In this document: one piece after another, positions 19,594 to 31,700 of the stretch | How positions within the stretch are numbered: the stretch's first letter is position 1 | How the letters are laid out: the number at the start of each line of letters is the position of its first letter | Assembly: GCA_024663395.1 (NCBI GenBank) | Contig: JANFAH010000161.1 | Location: 1-47,498 of the forward strand | Length of the DNA stretch: 47,498 nucleotides | Reading direction: 5' to 3' | DNA from: Pisolithus tinctorius | Taxonomy: Eukaryota; Basidiomycota; Agaricomycetes; Boletales; Pisolithaceae | Notes under the pieces: generated by a model | The model's input: the letters and a program-made list of their open reading frames with translations, nothing else | The model's database searches: none | Told to the model about the DNA's origin: nothing | Made by a program: the position numbers and the translations under genes

Positions 19594-20337
19594 TCAGCTG
19601 TCCGCGGAGAAAGCCTCCACATCATCATCAGTGGGGTCATCCTCAGCCTCTTCAAGAAGGTGGTCTAGTTCTTCATCATCTAGCCCAGTAATGCGAGTCA
19701 CAGTTGCACGGGTTTGAGACCGCGGGTGGTAGGGAAGTAAGCAGAATGCAGCAAAGCGGAGCTTGGAGATGGAGCCATCCAACTCGGCCAGTAGGTACGA
19801 GCCCCCAGTGGTCCGACGAAGGACAACCATGGGACCGGTGTACCGTGGCTTTGTCTTCCGGTTCAGCTCTTTCTCTATGCAGGAGTTGTGAACGAGCACG
19901 AGGGTGCCGGGAGCAAAGTTATGGTCTTTAATGCGATGCTGAAAGGCGGTTTCGAACTGTTGGATAGACTGGAAGCGTGCGTGGAGGACGTTGCCGCGGA
20001 CCTGATCTAAATCATCCTGACACTTCTGTAGCTGGTGCGCATGCCAAGCAATCAGTTCTGTGGTAGTCAGCAGTGTTGCATCATCACGGGATAGGGGTAA
20101 GAGGAAGGTAGCCTCAGCGAGATCAAATGGAAACAGCAGCTCGACACCATGCACCATGAAGTAAGGGGATAAACCTGTAGACTTCAGAATGGTGACCCGC
20201 TCGGCCCAGAAGATGGAGTGTGCAACGGTGTGCCAGCAGCGATCATCGTTCTCGCAGCTCTTCATGATAGCCTCGCGAACATCATAGTGGCGGCACTCTA
20301 CAATGCCATTAGCCTGAGAGTTGTAAGGAGAGATACG
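19594..20337 (-). pseudogene. E: integrase C-terminal part
   Basis: Continues the integrase across F2: the third catalytic residue is Glu in GIVECRHY (just after the junction). The sequence then runs through WAERVTI, the GPY/F-like region (TKPRYTGPMVVLRRTTGGSYLL), and an acidic tail to the stop at 19594. No chromodomain is visible. This part itself is open throughout. Confidence 0.85.
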
Positions 20338-20342
20338 GATGT

Positions 20343-21056
20343 TGTCATAACCGTGCGTTCACACTAAGCCCTTACTCACTCCGCGCTCCACTCCGCTGGT
20401 CATTCACTCACTCCGCACCAACTCCGCCCAACTTCTGTCGGTTGCGAACCATCTCCGCTCCGACTGCTGTCGGACTTGTGTCGCTCTCCTACCGGACCGA
20501 GCGGTCCGTCCTCTGAGGGGTCATGTGACTACCTTCGCAGTCAGGTACTCCGCAGCGCGCTCACCGCATGGTCCAGCGCCTGGACTGCTTCCTTTTCTGG
20601 ATGTTCTGTGTTACCCGTTCGTATGTCCTCCGTCTACCCTTCATTCATCGTCCAGGAAATTTTACTTGAAAACTTATGAGTCTCCATATGTCAGTTCCGA
20701 TTCCGATTACTGTACCTCCGTAGCAGTATAAAAGTATGTACTGTACTCCGCTGTTCTTCAGTACGAATATCAACTTAGTTCCTACTCCCTCTGATTCCGT
20801 CTTCTGTCTGTCGGAGTTATCTCCGACTCTCTGTCTATACTCTCCCTCTGAAATACGAGGGCTGAGATCGTGCAAGGGGGTAGCGCACGAGCTAAACCCG
20901 ACGCCCTCACTCCGCTCCACCTTTGTCTCGGCGGACTTCGTTCCTGCCGACACTCCGCTAGTCAGAGTTCTGTCCCTGTGTGTCGGACTTGCTTCCAGAC
21001 CCTCCTCTGGACCTTATATAGCGTCGGAGTTGGTCGGAGTAGGCCCGAACTTGACA
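20343..21056 (+). mobile_element. F2: solo LTR
   Basis: 714 bp with ends TGTCATAACC...AACTTGACA and TSD GATGT (20338-20342, 21057-21061). It has TATAAAAG at 20727-20734. It is the same family as F1 (5969-6640) but retains many more CpG, consistent with later insertion. It is the deepest layer of the nest. Removal with one TSD restores E integrase (HIRHIRISPY junction). Confidence 0.92.
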
Positions 21057-21061
21057 GATGT

Positions 21062-24000
21062 GACGGATATGATATTGCACAGCTAGGGCATCTAGGGCTT
21101 GGACGAATGTGGGACCATTGTCAGTGACAATCTCAGTGAGCAGGCCCCAGCAGCATAGGATATCCTCGAAGATGAAGGATGCGAGCGTGGTACTATTTTC
21201 CGCGCACAACATGTGCCATTCGGGATATGAGGTGAGCGCGCAACGAGCCTGGACTATGTAGCGGTAGCTGCCGGCTTTGGGCATCAGCATCGTGTCAATG
21301 TGAGCTTTATGAAACAGGCCCCCTATCATGGGTACAGTGGGGGGGATATGAAGCTTTTGTGTCTGGCGGATCTGACATTCGTGACAAGTGCGAACATACC
21401 ACTTCACATCCTCGACAAGAAGAGGCCACCAAAAGTGGAGGAGAAGGCACATGCAGACCGTGAAGACACCCTTGTGTCCAAGGTCGTCATGCACTTCTTT
21501 GATGAGACGATACCGCTTGGATTCGTCGACGACTAGCTGGTGCCATCCATGTGGTTCCCTATGCCATAGATTTCCATCTAGGAGGAAGAAGCAGCTAGCC
21601 GAATTGAAGAAGGACGAGTACTGTGCATCAGTAAGGTCAGGAGGTCGCTCGTGGGTCGCGAGGAATGCGCAGATCATTTCTATCTTTGCTTCACATGCCC
21701 GAGCCTTCGCGGACCGCGGAATAGCAGGGTCGTCTGAGGTATCGGAAGGGCTATTAGCATCAGCAGTCGCAGAGAATGCGAGATAGAAGGATGCAGGCGG
21801 TGGGAGGCTCGCCCGATGGTAAGCGGGTGGTGGTAGGGAGCAGTGATCTTGACTGGAAAGTGACATAGCAGGCGGGCGGTCATTGACAACCTGTGTAGAG
21901 AAAGAGTAGAAACGGTCCAGCCAATCCTCATGGTCGTCAACCTCGGGCGGGTCGAGCTCTGACCGCGGACAGCGGGATAAGCCGTCAGGGCCAGCATGCT
22001 TGTCCACGGGAACATGGACGAGTTTGAACGAGAAGAGGAGGACACCAGCGATCCAGCGATTGATTGTCGCGTTAGGCTGGAGATCTGGGTTATTTATCAT
22101 GCCCTTAATATACTTTGCATCTACCTCCACAGTGAAGTTAGTGAGACCAAAGATGTATATGCATACCACGCACAACGTGCAGAAGAGACCGTACAACTCA
22201 AGCTTAGCCTGGGAGTAGTGGCTTTCCACTTCATTGAGGGTGATGGATCCGAAGCGACTTGGGTACCGTCTGCCATCTTCGCCAAGCTGGTAGAGGATGT
22301 AGCCAACTGCGATGACCGATGTGTTGACTGCTAGAACTACTTCGCGACCGCACTCATAGTCGATTCTTCGGAGTGCGGGGGACTTTACAATTTCATCCTT
22401 GAGTCGTTGCATGGCAGCGCGTTGCGGCTCGTCCCATGTGAATGGTACGTCTTTCCGCGTGAGCGCGACTAGCGGCCGCATGATCTTGGCGAAGTCTTTG
22501 ATGAAGATGTGTAGCACACCGCAGACACCGAGGAAACCGCGAACCTGTGTCAGGTTGCGGCACTCGGGCCAGTCGCGGATCTTCTGCACTTTGCTTTCTT
22601 CAGGAATGCGACCTTCAAAGGTGCACTTGTGGCCAATGATCACAGCAGACGGAGCGGCTAGCACGAACTTCTTTGCCGAGACGGTGGCTCTGACGTTCTG
22701 CAAACGCTGAAGGATACAGTTAACGACTATACAGTGATTCCAGATAAATTTCCGAATCCCAGGATTCTCCGGGATAGTCTCATAGGAGCCGTCTGCGCGC
22801 TGATAGCGGGTGGTCTCGGATTTCACGGGGATGTCATCTATGAAAGGCAGGGTATGGTGTGGGATCTCATCCTGGAGCACAAATGCAGTATCTCCCTGGT
22901 ATACCTGTACTGCATTCGCATGACCCTGCGGCAGAGTAGTAAGCCGATGTGGTCCGAGGGGGGTACCGAAGGTGGTGAGGTTGTGGGAATCCACGTGAAG
23001 TGCGTGCTGGTCATACCCGGAGTAGAGGTCCATCATCGCATACACTGCATATCCAGCAAAGGATTCTGCGAGGTGTTCTACGAAGGGTGGAACGGACGCA
23101 TCGCGGATGGTCACTGCATTCAGGGGCTGTAAGTCATGCACAAGGCGAAGAGACTTTCCATCTTTCTTTACTACGCAGAACCAGCAGGAGCGGTAAGCCG
23201 CTGTAGAAGGTTCATACATGCCAGACTTGATGCGATCTTTAATCATGTCTATGACTTGGGCATGGATCGCGTTCGGGATAGGGATATTGCGTTGGACCCA
23301 AGGCGTGTGCGGAATTGTAGGAATCTTTACTGCGGAAAATAGCGTTCATCTAGGTGTCTGTGCTCTGTAATGTCCCAAGCAAATGCGAGCTCATGGACCA
23401 AAACGAGCCAAGTTACGAGTTTAAGTTCTTCTGGCCAAAGCCAATCCGCAGGATCGAGGTCAAGTTCCGCGGCCCATTCGGCAGTGAAGCGGGTGCCCGG
23501 AGCGAAGTCTGGTGGATGGGTTGGAAGTGGTTGAAGACCAGCAAGCGGGTCGTCAGGCAGGCTGCGCACGATGCGGTATTCTTCCGTCATCGGGGCAGGT
23601 ACCGTCCGAACCTTCTTGGCAACCGGCTTGTAAACGAGGGTGCGAACCATGGGATCTAGTTGATAAACGCTGCCGAACGCGGCTATAGCAGAGGGGTTTA
23701 ATATTGTCTGAGTGGAAGAGAGGAAGGTGAAAACAGGCGAGGGTATTCCAGTGGGTATGTTCCGCGGCATGGGTGCCGTGGGCGAAGGGAAGTTCGTCGA
23801 AGTAAAGGCTAATGATGAGACTGTAGGACTGAGGAACGGATAACAGCGGCTAAATAGGAAACAGGACGTTTTAGTAGGCTCTCCCCGACCGTTTGGTGGA
23901 TCATCGATATTCAAAAACCCCATTCGACTATACTTTGGTGGCTATGGCAGTGCTTGCCACACTTGCAGCGTGGACAGCCCTCGCACCACGGGTGCGTGGG

Positions 24001-24948
24001 CAAAGTGTACTCGCGGCCGTCGTTTGGATCGTGGAGAGTGATCCGTTGTCCACCGTTGGGATAATCGTTTGTTACCGCACTCATAAGGCAAATGAACGGA
24101 TGTCCGAGGAGCATGTCAAAGTTGGCATGTTCAATTACTTGAACCTGTAGCATGACTGGCCCAGCGCCAAAGTCGAGTTTCAGGTTCTCTAGTACGCCTA
24201 CAGTAGTGTCTTTAGACATGTTAGCAGACATCATAGTCATGAGATGATCGCAGCACAATGGGAATCCGATCTTTTCCCAAACGTGCCTGGGCATGGTGAT
24301 GATTTCCGAACCAGAATCTAGTATGCAGTTGATTGTGACATCAGTCCTGGGGACCTTAGCCTCGATGCAGTGGAGCGGCAGAGTGTGGTGAGCTACGATG
24401 GAGCTGTCATCACCGCGGATAACACGGTCTCCGTATTCATGCGCGGTTCTTTGAGGATCGCGGCCGGTCAGTTCATTCACTTGTACTCCTTCTTCATCGT
24501 CACTACGAACTACCTCAATCTCGTTTGTGGTGACGCATTTCGCCATGGTGATGTCTCTGAACTGTTTGCAAAACTCTGGGGCTACTGCAAATAATTCTTT
24601 GACTGGCATGGCAACGCTAGTTTCGAGTACGCGCTCCACGATACGCTTGGGCGCGGCTTCATCTTCGAGAGGGAACAAGTAATGGTACTGGTTTTGATTG
24701 CGAGCTGCTGGGTATGGTGTCTGCGACAGAACAATTGCCGTGGGAACGGGATCCTTGCGCGCGGGCGTCGGAGCCGGACTAGTTGGAGGAACATATGGTT
24801 TCGTAGCGCTGGATGTTGGTGCAGGTGTGGAGGGCTCGGATGCCTGGCGAGCAGCACGTGAACTTTGAACACCAGGGGAAATGATTTCCTCTTCAACAGT
24901 GGCTGTGCACGGGTCGACTCGTGGAGGGTTGGCAGGATGTGCCGCGGG
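21062..24948 (-). pseudogene. pol: E: protease, RT, RNase H and integrase N-terminal part
   Basis: Protease: D-S-G in ILDSGSEI and MLLGHPF. After a shift near 23911 a linker follows (VPAPMTEEYRIV, TRFTAEWAAEL). A second shift lies between about 23330 and 23246, at the start of RT. RT: SCWFCVVKKDGKSLRLVHDLQPLN, DLYSGYDQ, and the active site as FIDD (22844-22833) rather than YxDD. RNase H and connection follow (TLNEVESHYSQAKLELYG). Integrase has a zinc module (HDDLGHKG...CHECQIRQ), Asp in HIDTM and Asp in VTDNG. Confidence 0.87.
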
Positions 24949-26726
24949 TCAAGCTGTGATTTCAACTCTGTCGAAGCGGGCTTTCTTTCCACGGGGAATG
25001 ACTGCTCCCTTGTTACCTTTATCTGCTTGGTAGGTAGCCCAAGCTTGAGCGACATATGCTTGGAAGTCAGGGTCAGCTAAGTCTGCGACAGGTTCATTGG
25101 CATCTTGGACAGTGTTTAAGAAGGCAGAAGGCTGGATCTCCAACTGCACGTCAATTTCGGGATGAGCAATGCAGAAGAGGTTGGCGGTGCCTTGTGCAGC
25201 CGCGTTGCGCGGAGCAGGAGTCACGGTGTGCGCGCTGGCCTGATCTCTGTCAGCCATGACGCGGTCAACAGCCTCTCTTAGTGAGTTACACTCGGGGAAG
25301 CATGGAATTCGGCTTCCGTCCGCAAGATAGAGACGGTTGTCTGTACCTCTTGTGATCTTACCTGTGCGGATATAAACTTCAACGAGCGTGCACATCCTTG
25401 TCCAGTGGTTGGGGTCTGCACAGAAACCGCAGCCAGGTCTGCGTTGCTGCGGCAGAGGCTGCGTCTGGAAGTTGTATTCCTGTTTAACGACAGTGCCAGG
25501 AGGTGGCACTTGTGGCATGTAAGCCGACGAGGGAGGTGCAGCTGGCGAGGCCGCGGTACCCATTGTCAGTACCGCGCTATGAAGAGCGGATCCTGTCAGA
25601 AGGAACTTAGCAGCTTTGACGACTTCTGCGAGCGGGTATGGATCGTCAGGGTGGAGGTCGGTGCGGACTATGGAGAGTCGATGACGAATACAGTCTGCGA
25701 TGGCCCTCGGGAAGCCATTCAGGAACATGGAATCCCATTCCATCTCTGCAAGCTTTTTAGTTTTAATGAGCAGGGCAGAAATCTTAGCGAATTTCTGCTG
25801 TATTCTCCGAGGTCATCCTGGTTCCACATAGGCTTGGACTGATATTCTTCGACGAGGTACTGCAAGTCTGCACAGCAGTAGCAGTCGTCACCCTCGCAGC
25901 CAGGGTACAAACCCTTAACAGCTACTACGAAGGCATCCCAGTCATCGGCCACGGGAGCAGCTTCTGGGAGCGTTTGCCAGACCTCGGCTTCCTCGAGGTC
26001 AGCATAGCAGATTGCGGCTCTGATCTTGCCACGGTCATCAAGAGCAGCGAGAGTACCAAGGAAGTCGATGTCTTCGAGGTAGCGCGGAAGCTGCGCGGGA
26101 GAATCTCTGCTAAATTTAGGTGAGTTTTGTGTTCCGTGGAGCAGCATCTGAAACTGAGGATTAGCCATAGGTGGGTTAACCTGTGGTGGCGGTGCCAGAT
26201 TGGTAACGGGTGGAACGGGTATTGATTGCGGGTGCGAAGCGGTTGGTATAGTGCGCGAGCGAGCTGGCGGAAGCGTTGGTGGGTTACTAATTGGCTGATG
26301 GGTGGTCTGCGACCGAGTGAGTGGTCGCGGCAGTGTGGTGGATGGAGCTGGGAGTCTGGGTATAGATTCGGAGGCATCAAAGAGACGGGAAAAAGAGGGC
26401 GTCGGTGATGATGAATCAGATGATGTGACAGGTGTTAAAGGTGATGGTGGGGTTTCGGGCCTTCGGGGAGTCGAGTGGATAAAGCCACCGGGAAAATCAG
26501 GGGCAGTGAGATCTAGGTGATCCGACGCGATGGATATCTGATCTGCCGAGATATCAGGAGGAGTGATCGCGGGTAGTACCCACAGAATGTCAGTGGGTAA
26601 TTGCACATGATCTGGTGTTACGGGTGAAACAGGGCGGAAAATGTCAGAGTCTTCTGACAGGTTCAGATTGCGAAAGTGCAGGCAGAAATTTTCTAGTTCG
26701 GTGCGTTCGGCAGTGCGCCTGAGCAA
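24949..26726 (-). pseudogene. gag: E: gag
   Basis: The open frame begins at 26726, just after the PBS. The first ATG in it is only at 26168 (MANPQF), so the true start is uncertain. A Pro/Ser-rich N-terminus leads to a capsid domain (LPRYLEDIDFLG, AICYADLEEAEVW, LYPGCEG, LVEEYQSK, LGEYSR). A one-base loss near 25800 shifts the frame. The other frame continues (FLNGFPRAIADCIRH, DDPYPLAEVVKAAKFLL). A CCHC knuckle CGFCADPNHWTRMC follows. The TGA at 24951-24949 is where CGA fits, and the frame continues into the protease. Confidence 0.85.
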
Positions 26727-26750
26727 CCTTCTGGAAGCGACAGCAGAATC

Positions 26751-26767
26751 CCTCGCAGTGGGCTCCA
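26751..26767 (-). promoter_or_regulatory. E: tRNA-type primer-binding site
   Basis: TGGAGCCCACTGCGAGG on the minus strand, two bases (AC) after the 5' LTR. It is identical to the B site except one CpG-type change. Confidence 0.75.
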
Positions 26768-26769
26768 GT

Positions 26770-27425
26770 TGTAGGAAAAGCCCAAGTAGCTGTATAACAC
26801 GAGCTAGATGGCTTAGATAACAACAATAAAAAATGAAGGGAACGAATTGTTCGTCCCAAGGGATTCTGGACTGTTGGGACTAGAAGGAGAGACCCAGTGC
26901 TTTGTAGCGGTAGTGTTTTGTGACGTGCGCGGCGTGGTCCGCGGAGTAGTACTGGCAATGCGAGCGGTGCGAGCGGTATACGTAGTTCGTGCATGGCAGA
27001 ATGCGAGATGTGCGGTGTAGACAAAGTGGAAAAGAAACTCGTGGTGACCTTCCGAGTGCCAAAAGGTATCATTCTGTACCTAAGTACAGGGCTTTTATAG
27101 TCCGGGCAAACCCGGAACCTAAGTAAGACAGGGTACAGTAAGGGAAGGCCGCGCGACAGCACGTACTCAGAAGACAGGCCAAAACAGAGGCCGAGGGTAT
27201 ACTACAAGCACTAAAAGAATAGAGACCGTGATAAAAAAAAGAGTCTGAGGAAAAACAACAACCAGAGCACAGCGGCCGCAGGTATAGCATTGCGCGAGAA
27301 GGAGCGAGGGCGTGGGAAGGTAGCGCATGAACAATGGCGAACGCGAGAGGGGAGCGGTCGTAACAGTAGTCACGGAATGGTTAATGATAGGGGCTTACGC
27401 ATCCAGGGAATGCGGATTCCTCACA
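26770..27425 (-). repeat. E: 5' LTR
   Basis: 656 bp, the sense promoter TATAAAAG at 27099-27092. It is followed on the right by TSD ACGG and continuing C gag. Confidence 0.92.
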
Positions 27426-27429
27426 ACGG

Positions 27430-28780
27430 GTCCAATAACCCTCACACGTTTCATCACTTCGTCACAGAGGGAACAGCGTATGTCGAGGATGGGCGCGTTG
27501 AGACAAAGAAGCGCGCGTTCATACTGTCGCATTACCTAACGGGGAAAGCACATGAGTTCTATGTGCGTGAAGTATCCGGGGACCCTTACAAATGGAGGCT
27601 TTCCGATTTCTTCACTGAGTTATTCAACTACTGTTTCCCCATCGATTTCCGAATGTGCCAGAGAGAAAAACTTCAGTCCTGTTATCAGAACTCCAAGACT
27701 GTTAAAAATTACCTTTACGAGCTGAATGAGATTTGGAATATGATTGGGGAGACGAATGAACGCACCAAAGTACATAAGTTCTGGTCAGGACTCCACCGAG
27801 AACTACAGCGCAACCTATGGAAAGAAAAGCTGAACCCGGAAATCTCAACACTAAAAAAGGTCGTAGCCTCTGCAGAGATACTCGAGATCGCGCAATAAAT
27901 CACTGGGGACTATGTTCATAAGTTGCAGAGACGGCGAAGTAAAAAGCACACCGTTGAAAGTGCAGCCGTCTCGACTGGAGAAACAGAAACCCCAAGACAA
28001 AGGCGACTGCATACCCGTAAGGGGAGATACAAAGGTGATGGGAATGCTAAGGACTCAACACCCATGGATTCCTCTAAGACAGGAGGACAACGTGCGAAAT
28101 GTCTGGATAGGCATAAGCGCGATAGCCCGAAGCTAAGTAAGGAGGAGCAAGAGCGTCATAAAGCAGAAGGCCTCTGCTTTATCTGCCACAAGTCTGGACA
28201 CTTCTCGAGGAACTGTCCTGATTGCCACACCGTCTCCACACCCAACAAGCCCCCAGGCATTGCGAGTTTCGGAGTGGATGTCGACTTTGGGGATGTTGAG
28301 TGCCAACGTCAATTGGCCACGTCAGTTGATCACGACCCTGAGATCTCTGTAAATTTCATTCAAACTCGAGGCCCTAGGGTCCAAGACGAAGAAGACCTAC
28401 CTGATGATGACCTCCCCACTCTCAAGAGCATCTCGGATGACGACGATGAAGAAAGACTTAGTGACATTTTTACTACTGATGAAGATGACTTACCCACTGG
28501 AATGCAAATATACACGTATGATCGTAGACCGTTCCAGGGATACCAATCATTGGGAACCCGGCTCGGACACCCCTTGGAAGAACGCACGATGGACCGATTG
28601 GCCGGGATTTGCTACCCAGGCGACGACCCAGACTCGCTGAGCACCTTCATGGATTCCCAATTCCTCGTATACGACTTGGGCACTGGACAACATATGATCA
28701 GGGAAAGTGAGAGAGATGTATTAGGACCAGGAGACGAGATCAGAATCGACACTCACCTCCTACTCAACCCTGCGTTCTGA
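27430..28780 (+). pseudogene. gag: C: gag, capsid and nucleocapsid part
   Basis: Continues C gag after E: GSNNPHTFHHFV, LTGKAHEFY and FPIDFRMCQREK mark the capsid domain. TAA at 27896-27898 interrupts it, and the same frame continues. A canonical CCHC knuckle, CFICHKSGHFSRNC, lies near 28171-28219, followed by an acidic region. The frame ends with TGA 28778-28780. Pol resumes one frame away at about 28789, behind a TAG at 28786-28788. Confidence 0.85.
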
Positions 28781-28788
28781 CTTGATAG

Positions 28789-31700
28789 TTGGTACTGGTT
28801 AGGAAAGGGGAGCGCGCAGGCATCCCAAAGGCTGAGTTACGGAACTGCGAAAGGTCCAGAACCTGGAGATCTCGTCCGATGGGCAGGCCCTTCGAAGATC
28901 ACATCGAGGCTAGACTTGGAGAATATAGTCTCCAGGTCCTGGAAGGCGGAAATGCGGATCGATTCATGTGTGTCAGGAAGGATGATACAACGTTTGAGGT
29001 GCTCAATTACCATATGGCTCTGTGCTTTGAACTCCCAATTAGCAGGGTGACCACCCCCTATTTTGACATCGCCCGCTGGCATGCTAAGAAGCTCTTTCAT
29101 GCGTGTATGGAGTTGATGAGCCGCGACCCTTTCGAAGGTGACGACGATGTAGGGATCTGGTCCCTGACGGTAGACGAGGACCTTGAAGAGGTGGATAATA
29201 AGCACCATGACTCCAGAGAGGACATACCTTGTAGTGCAATCCACCTGAATGGTACTACCGTTTGTAATGACAATCGGACGACCCTCCAACGAAACGCTTC
29301 AATAGCTAAGGACTTCACACAAAAGATACCAAAGCCTTTAGTGGTGGTGGTGCACATCAATGGCCACCCAGCGCGAGCTTTGATTGACACTGGATCGCTG
29401 GCTGACTTTATGTCAGTAACGCTAGCAGAGCAATTAAATGTGAAATGGATCCCACTTGAAAAGCCACTTACCATACAGCTGGCAGTACAAGGATCACGTT
29501 CGAAGGTAAACTTCAGGACGAGAGTATGCCTACAGTACCAGGGCATTGATTGTGAGCAACACTTTGATGTGATGAACTTACAAAACTATGATCTTATCCT
29601 TGGGACGCTGTTCTTGTATCAGCACAAAGTCATGGTGGGACTACATTCCCTGAGAGTGGTGATTGGTAGTACAACCCCAACTGAGATGAAGGGCGAACAG
29701 GTATCGACCCTGGAATCGCGTGCTATGGAAATATATTATGAGAGTATCGCAAAGGCAAGAAAGTACCTACAGGAGCTAGCGAAGCCTCTATGCTCCCAAG
29801 TCGGCGCTACAGCTCTGCCCCCTTTCAGAGCGATTAATCACAAGATCCCACTCATAGACGAGAAGAAGATTTATCCATGGCAGCCATCTAGGTGTCCAGA
29901 AGCGTTACGACCCTTGTGGTCCGAAAAGAAGAACGCATACTTGAGGATGGGCCGTTGGGAACTCACAGCAGCACGAAATACTTGCCCCATGCTGTTGATC
30001 CAAAGGCAGGAAACCCTCCCCACCTTCGAGTGGTAGTTGACCTTCGGGAACGAAATAAGAATACTCAAAAATTATCGTCCCCAATGCCGGACATGGATGG
30101 GATCCTTCGACACGTAGCCAAGAAACCGTATCACTCGATTATTGATGGTGCGGATGCGTACAAACAGATTAGGGTCATCCCCAAACATGTTGAGCGAATG
30201 GCAGTAACTACTCCTGATGGAAACATGGTTAGCCTCGTCGTGCAGCAAGGCAACTGTAACGCGCCTGCCATGTACCAAGCTCTGATGAACCATATCTTTG
30301 GCGAGCACATTGGCACTTTCATGGACGTGTATCTGGACGATATAATCATCTATTCGAACACGCTAGAAGAGCATGTACACCATGTCAGAACTGTCCTTGA
30401 AATCCTCACACGAGAGAAACTGTACCTTAGCGATAAAAAGTTGAGGTTCCTCTGCGATGAGGTTAAGATACTCGGGCACGTCGTCACTGATGATGGGATA
30501 AAATGGACCCAGAAAAGGTCGACCGAATACTAAATTGGAAAGCACCCACGAATCGCATGCTGTGCAAGGGGTTCATTGGGTCAGTAGGCTATCTCGCTGA
30601 CAACATCTACAAAGTGCACGTACCCTTGGGGGTACTCGCTGAGGTGAGTGCTGAGACCCGACCTTTCCGGTGGACATACACAGAACAACGCGCTTTTGAG
30701 ACAGTGAAGTCCTACATCGCCGCCTGCACGCAACATTGTCACATGCCACTGAATTACAATCTGGACTGTGAACCCATCTGGGTGATGACTGACACTTGTG
30801 GTAATGGCATTGGAGGTGTGATTGCGCAGGGGAAAGATTGGAAGGCGGCTAAGGTTGCTGCATTCTACTCTGCAAAGATGTCATCAGCCGAGAGAAACTA
30901 CCCTGTGCACGAACAAGAGCTTCTTTGTGGGAGTCAAAACGATGCTTGAGGCATTGTGATATCCTACAAGGTACTCGCTTCACGTGGGTCACTGACCACA
31001 AGAGTTTGACGCACCTACTAGATCAAAAGGATCTGTCTGGATGGCAGGCGCGATGGTTAGAAAAATTGGCTGAGTTCAATTTCGAAATCAAATATGTACT
31101 GGGAAATGAGAATGTGCTCCCTGACACGTTATCCAGAATGTACAAGTTCGACGCTCCTGGCACGATCAGAGCGCCGAGTGAATACCTACACCATGATTTG
31201 GATGTCGAGGGATCAGCCTTGCCAGAACAATGACAGCAGGTCATCAGTGCACCTTTATACGTCGGAATCGAAGCATTGGCAATGTCGACCAGATCTCATA
31301 ATCGGGGAGTGGGCGAGCGGATTGACAATGACCCGCAGGTGTAACCTGCGGGAATGTCAGGTGTAAAGAACCCACCAGTGCGTCGCGTAAGGTTGATCAT
31401 GAAACCTCCAGGGACATCGCAGGTAGCGATGGACGACAGGAAGGGCCCCACCTCAGAAGAAGACCCGGACCTGTGCATCGCAGGGAGCTGTGAGGCAGGG
31501 GATGTCGGAACACCAACTGACTCACCTGTTCGGTCCACTGCTAAGAAACTGACCACACAGCGGCGACGATCTCCTATGCCCCCAGCAGAAACTGGCTGCC
31601 CCAAAACAGGCATGGAATTCGCCAGAAGGATGAAGGATCAATTTGTTCTCCTTGGACCAGGCGAACGAATGAAGGGGGGAAAGGACAGAGAACGTCCCCC

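Larger units (their letters stand above)
16635..27425 (-). mobile_element. E: Ty3/gypsy retrotransposon with an antisense accessory gene
   Basis: The LTRs are 16635-17290 and 26770-27425 (656 bp each) with ends TGTGAGG...CCTACA in sense and TSD ACGG (16631-16634, 27426-27429). Read on the minus strand: PBS, gag, protease, RT, RNase H, integrase, spacer, accessory gene on the opposite strand, hairpin and LTR. It is interrupted by solo LTR F2. The LTRs differ at about 30 positions, all transitions at CpG-derived sites. Gag-pol is broken by three frameshifts and one stop. Confidence 0.93.

Noticed and set aside
20958..21056. Apparent continuation of the E integrase frame into RAYSDQLRR...
   Set aside because: These codons lie inside solo LTR F2. 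The real integrase resumes at 20342 after the LTR.
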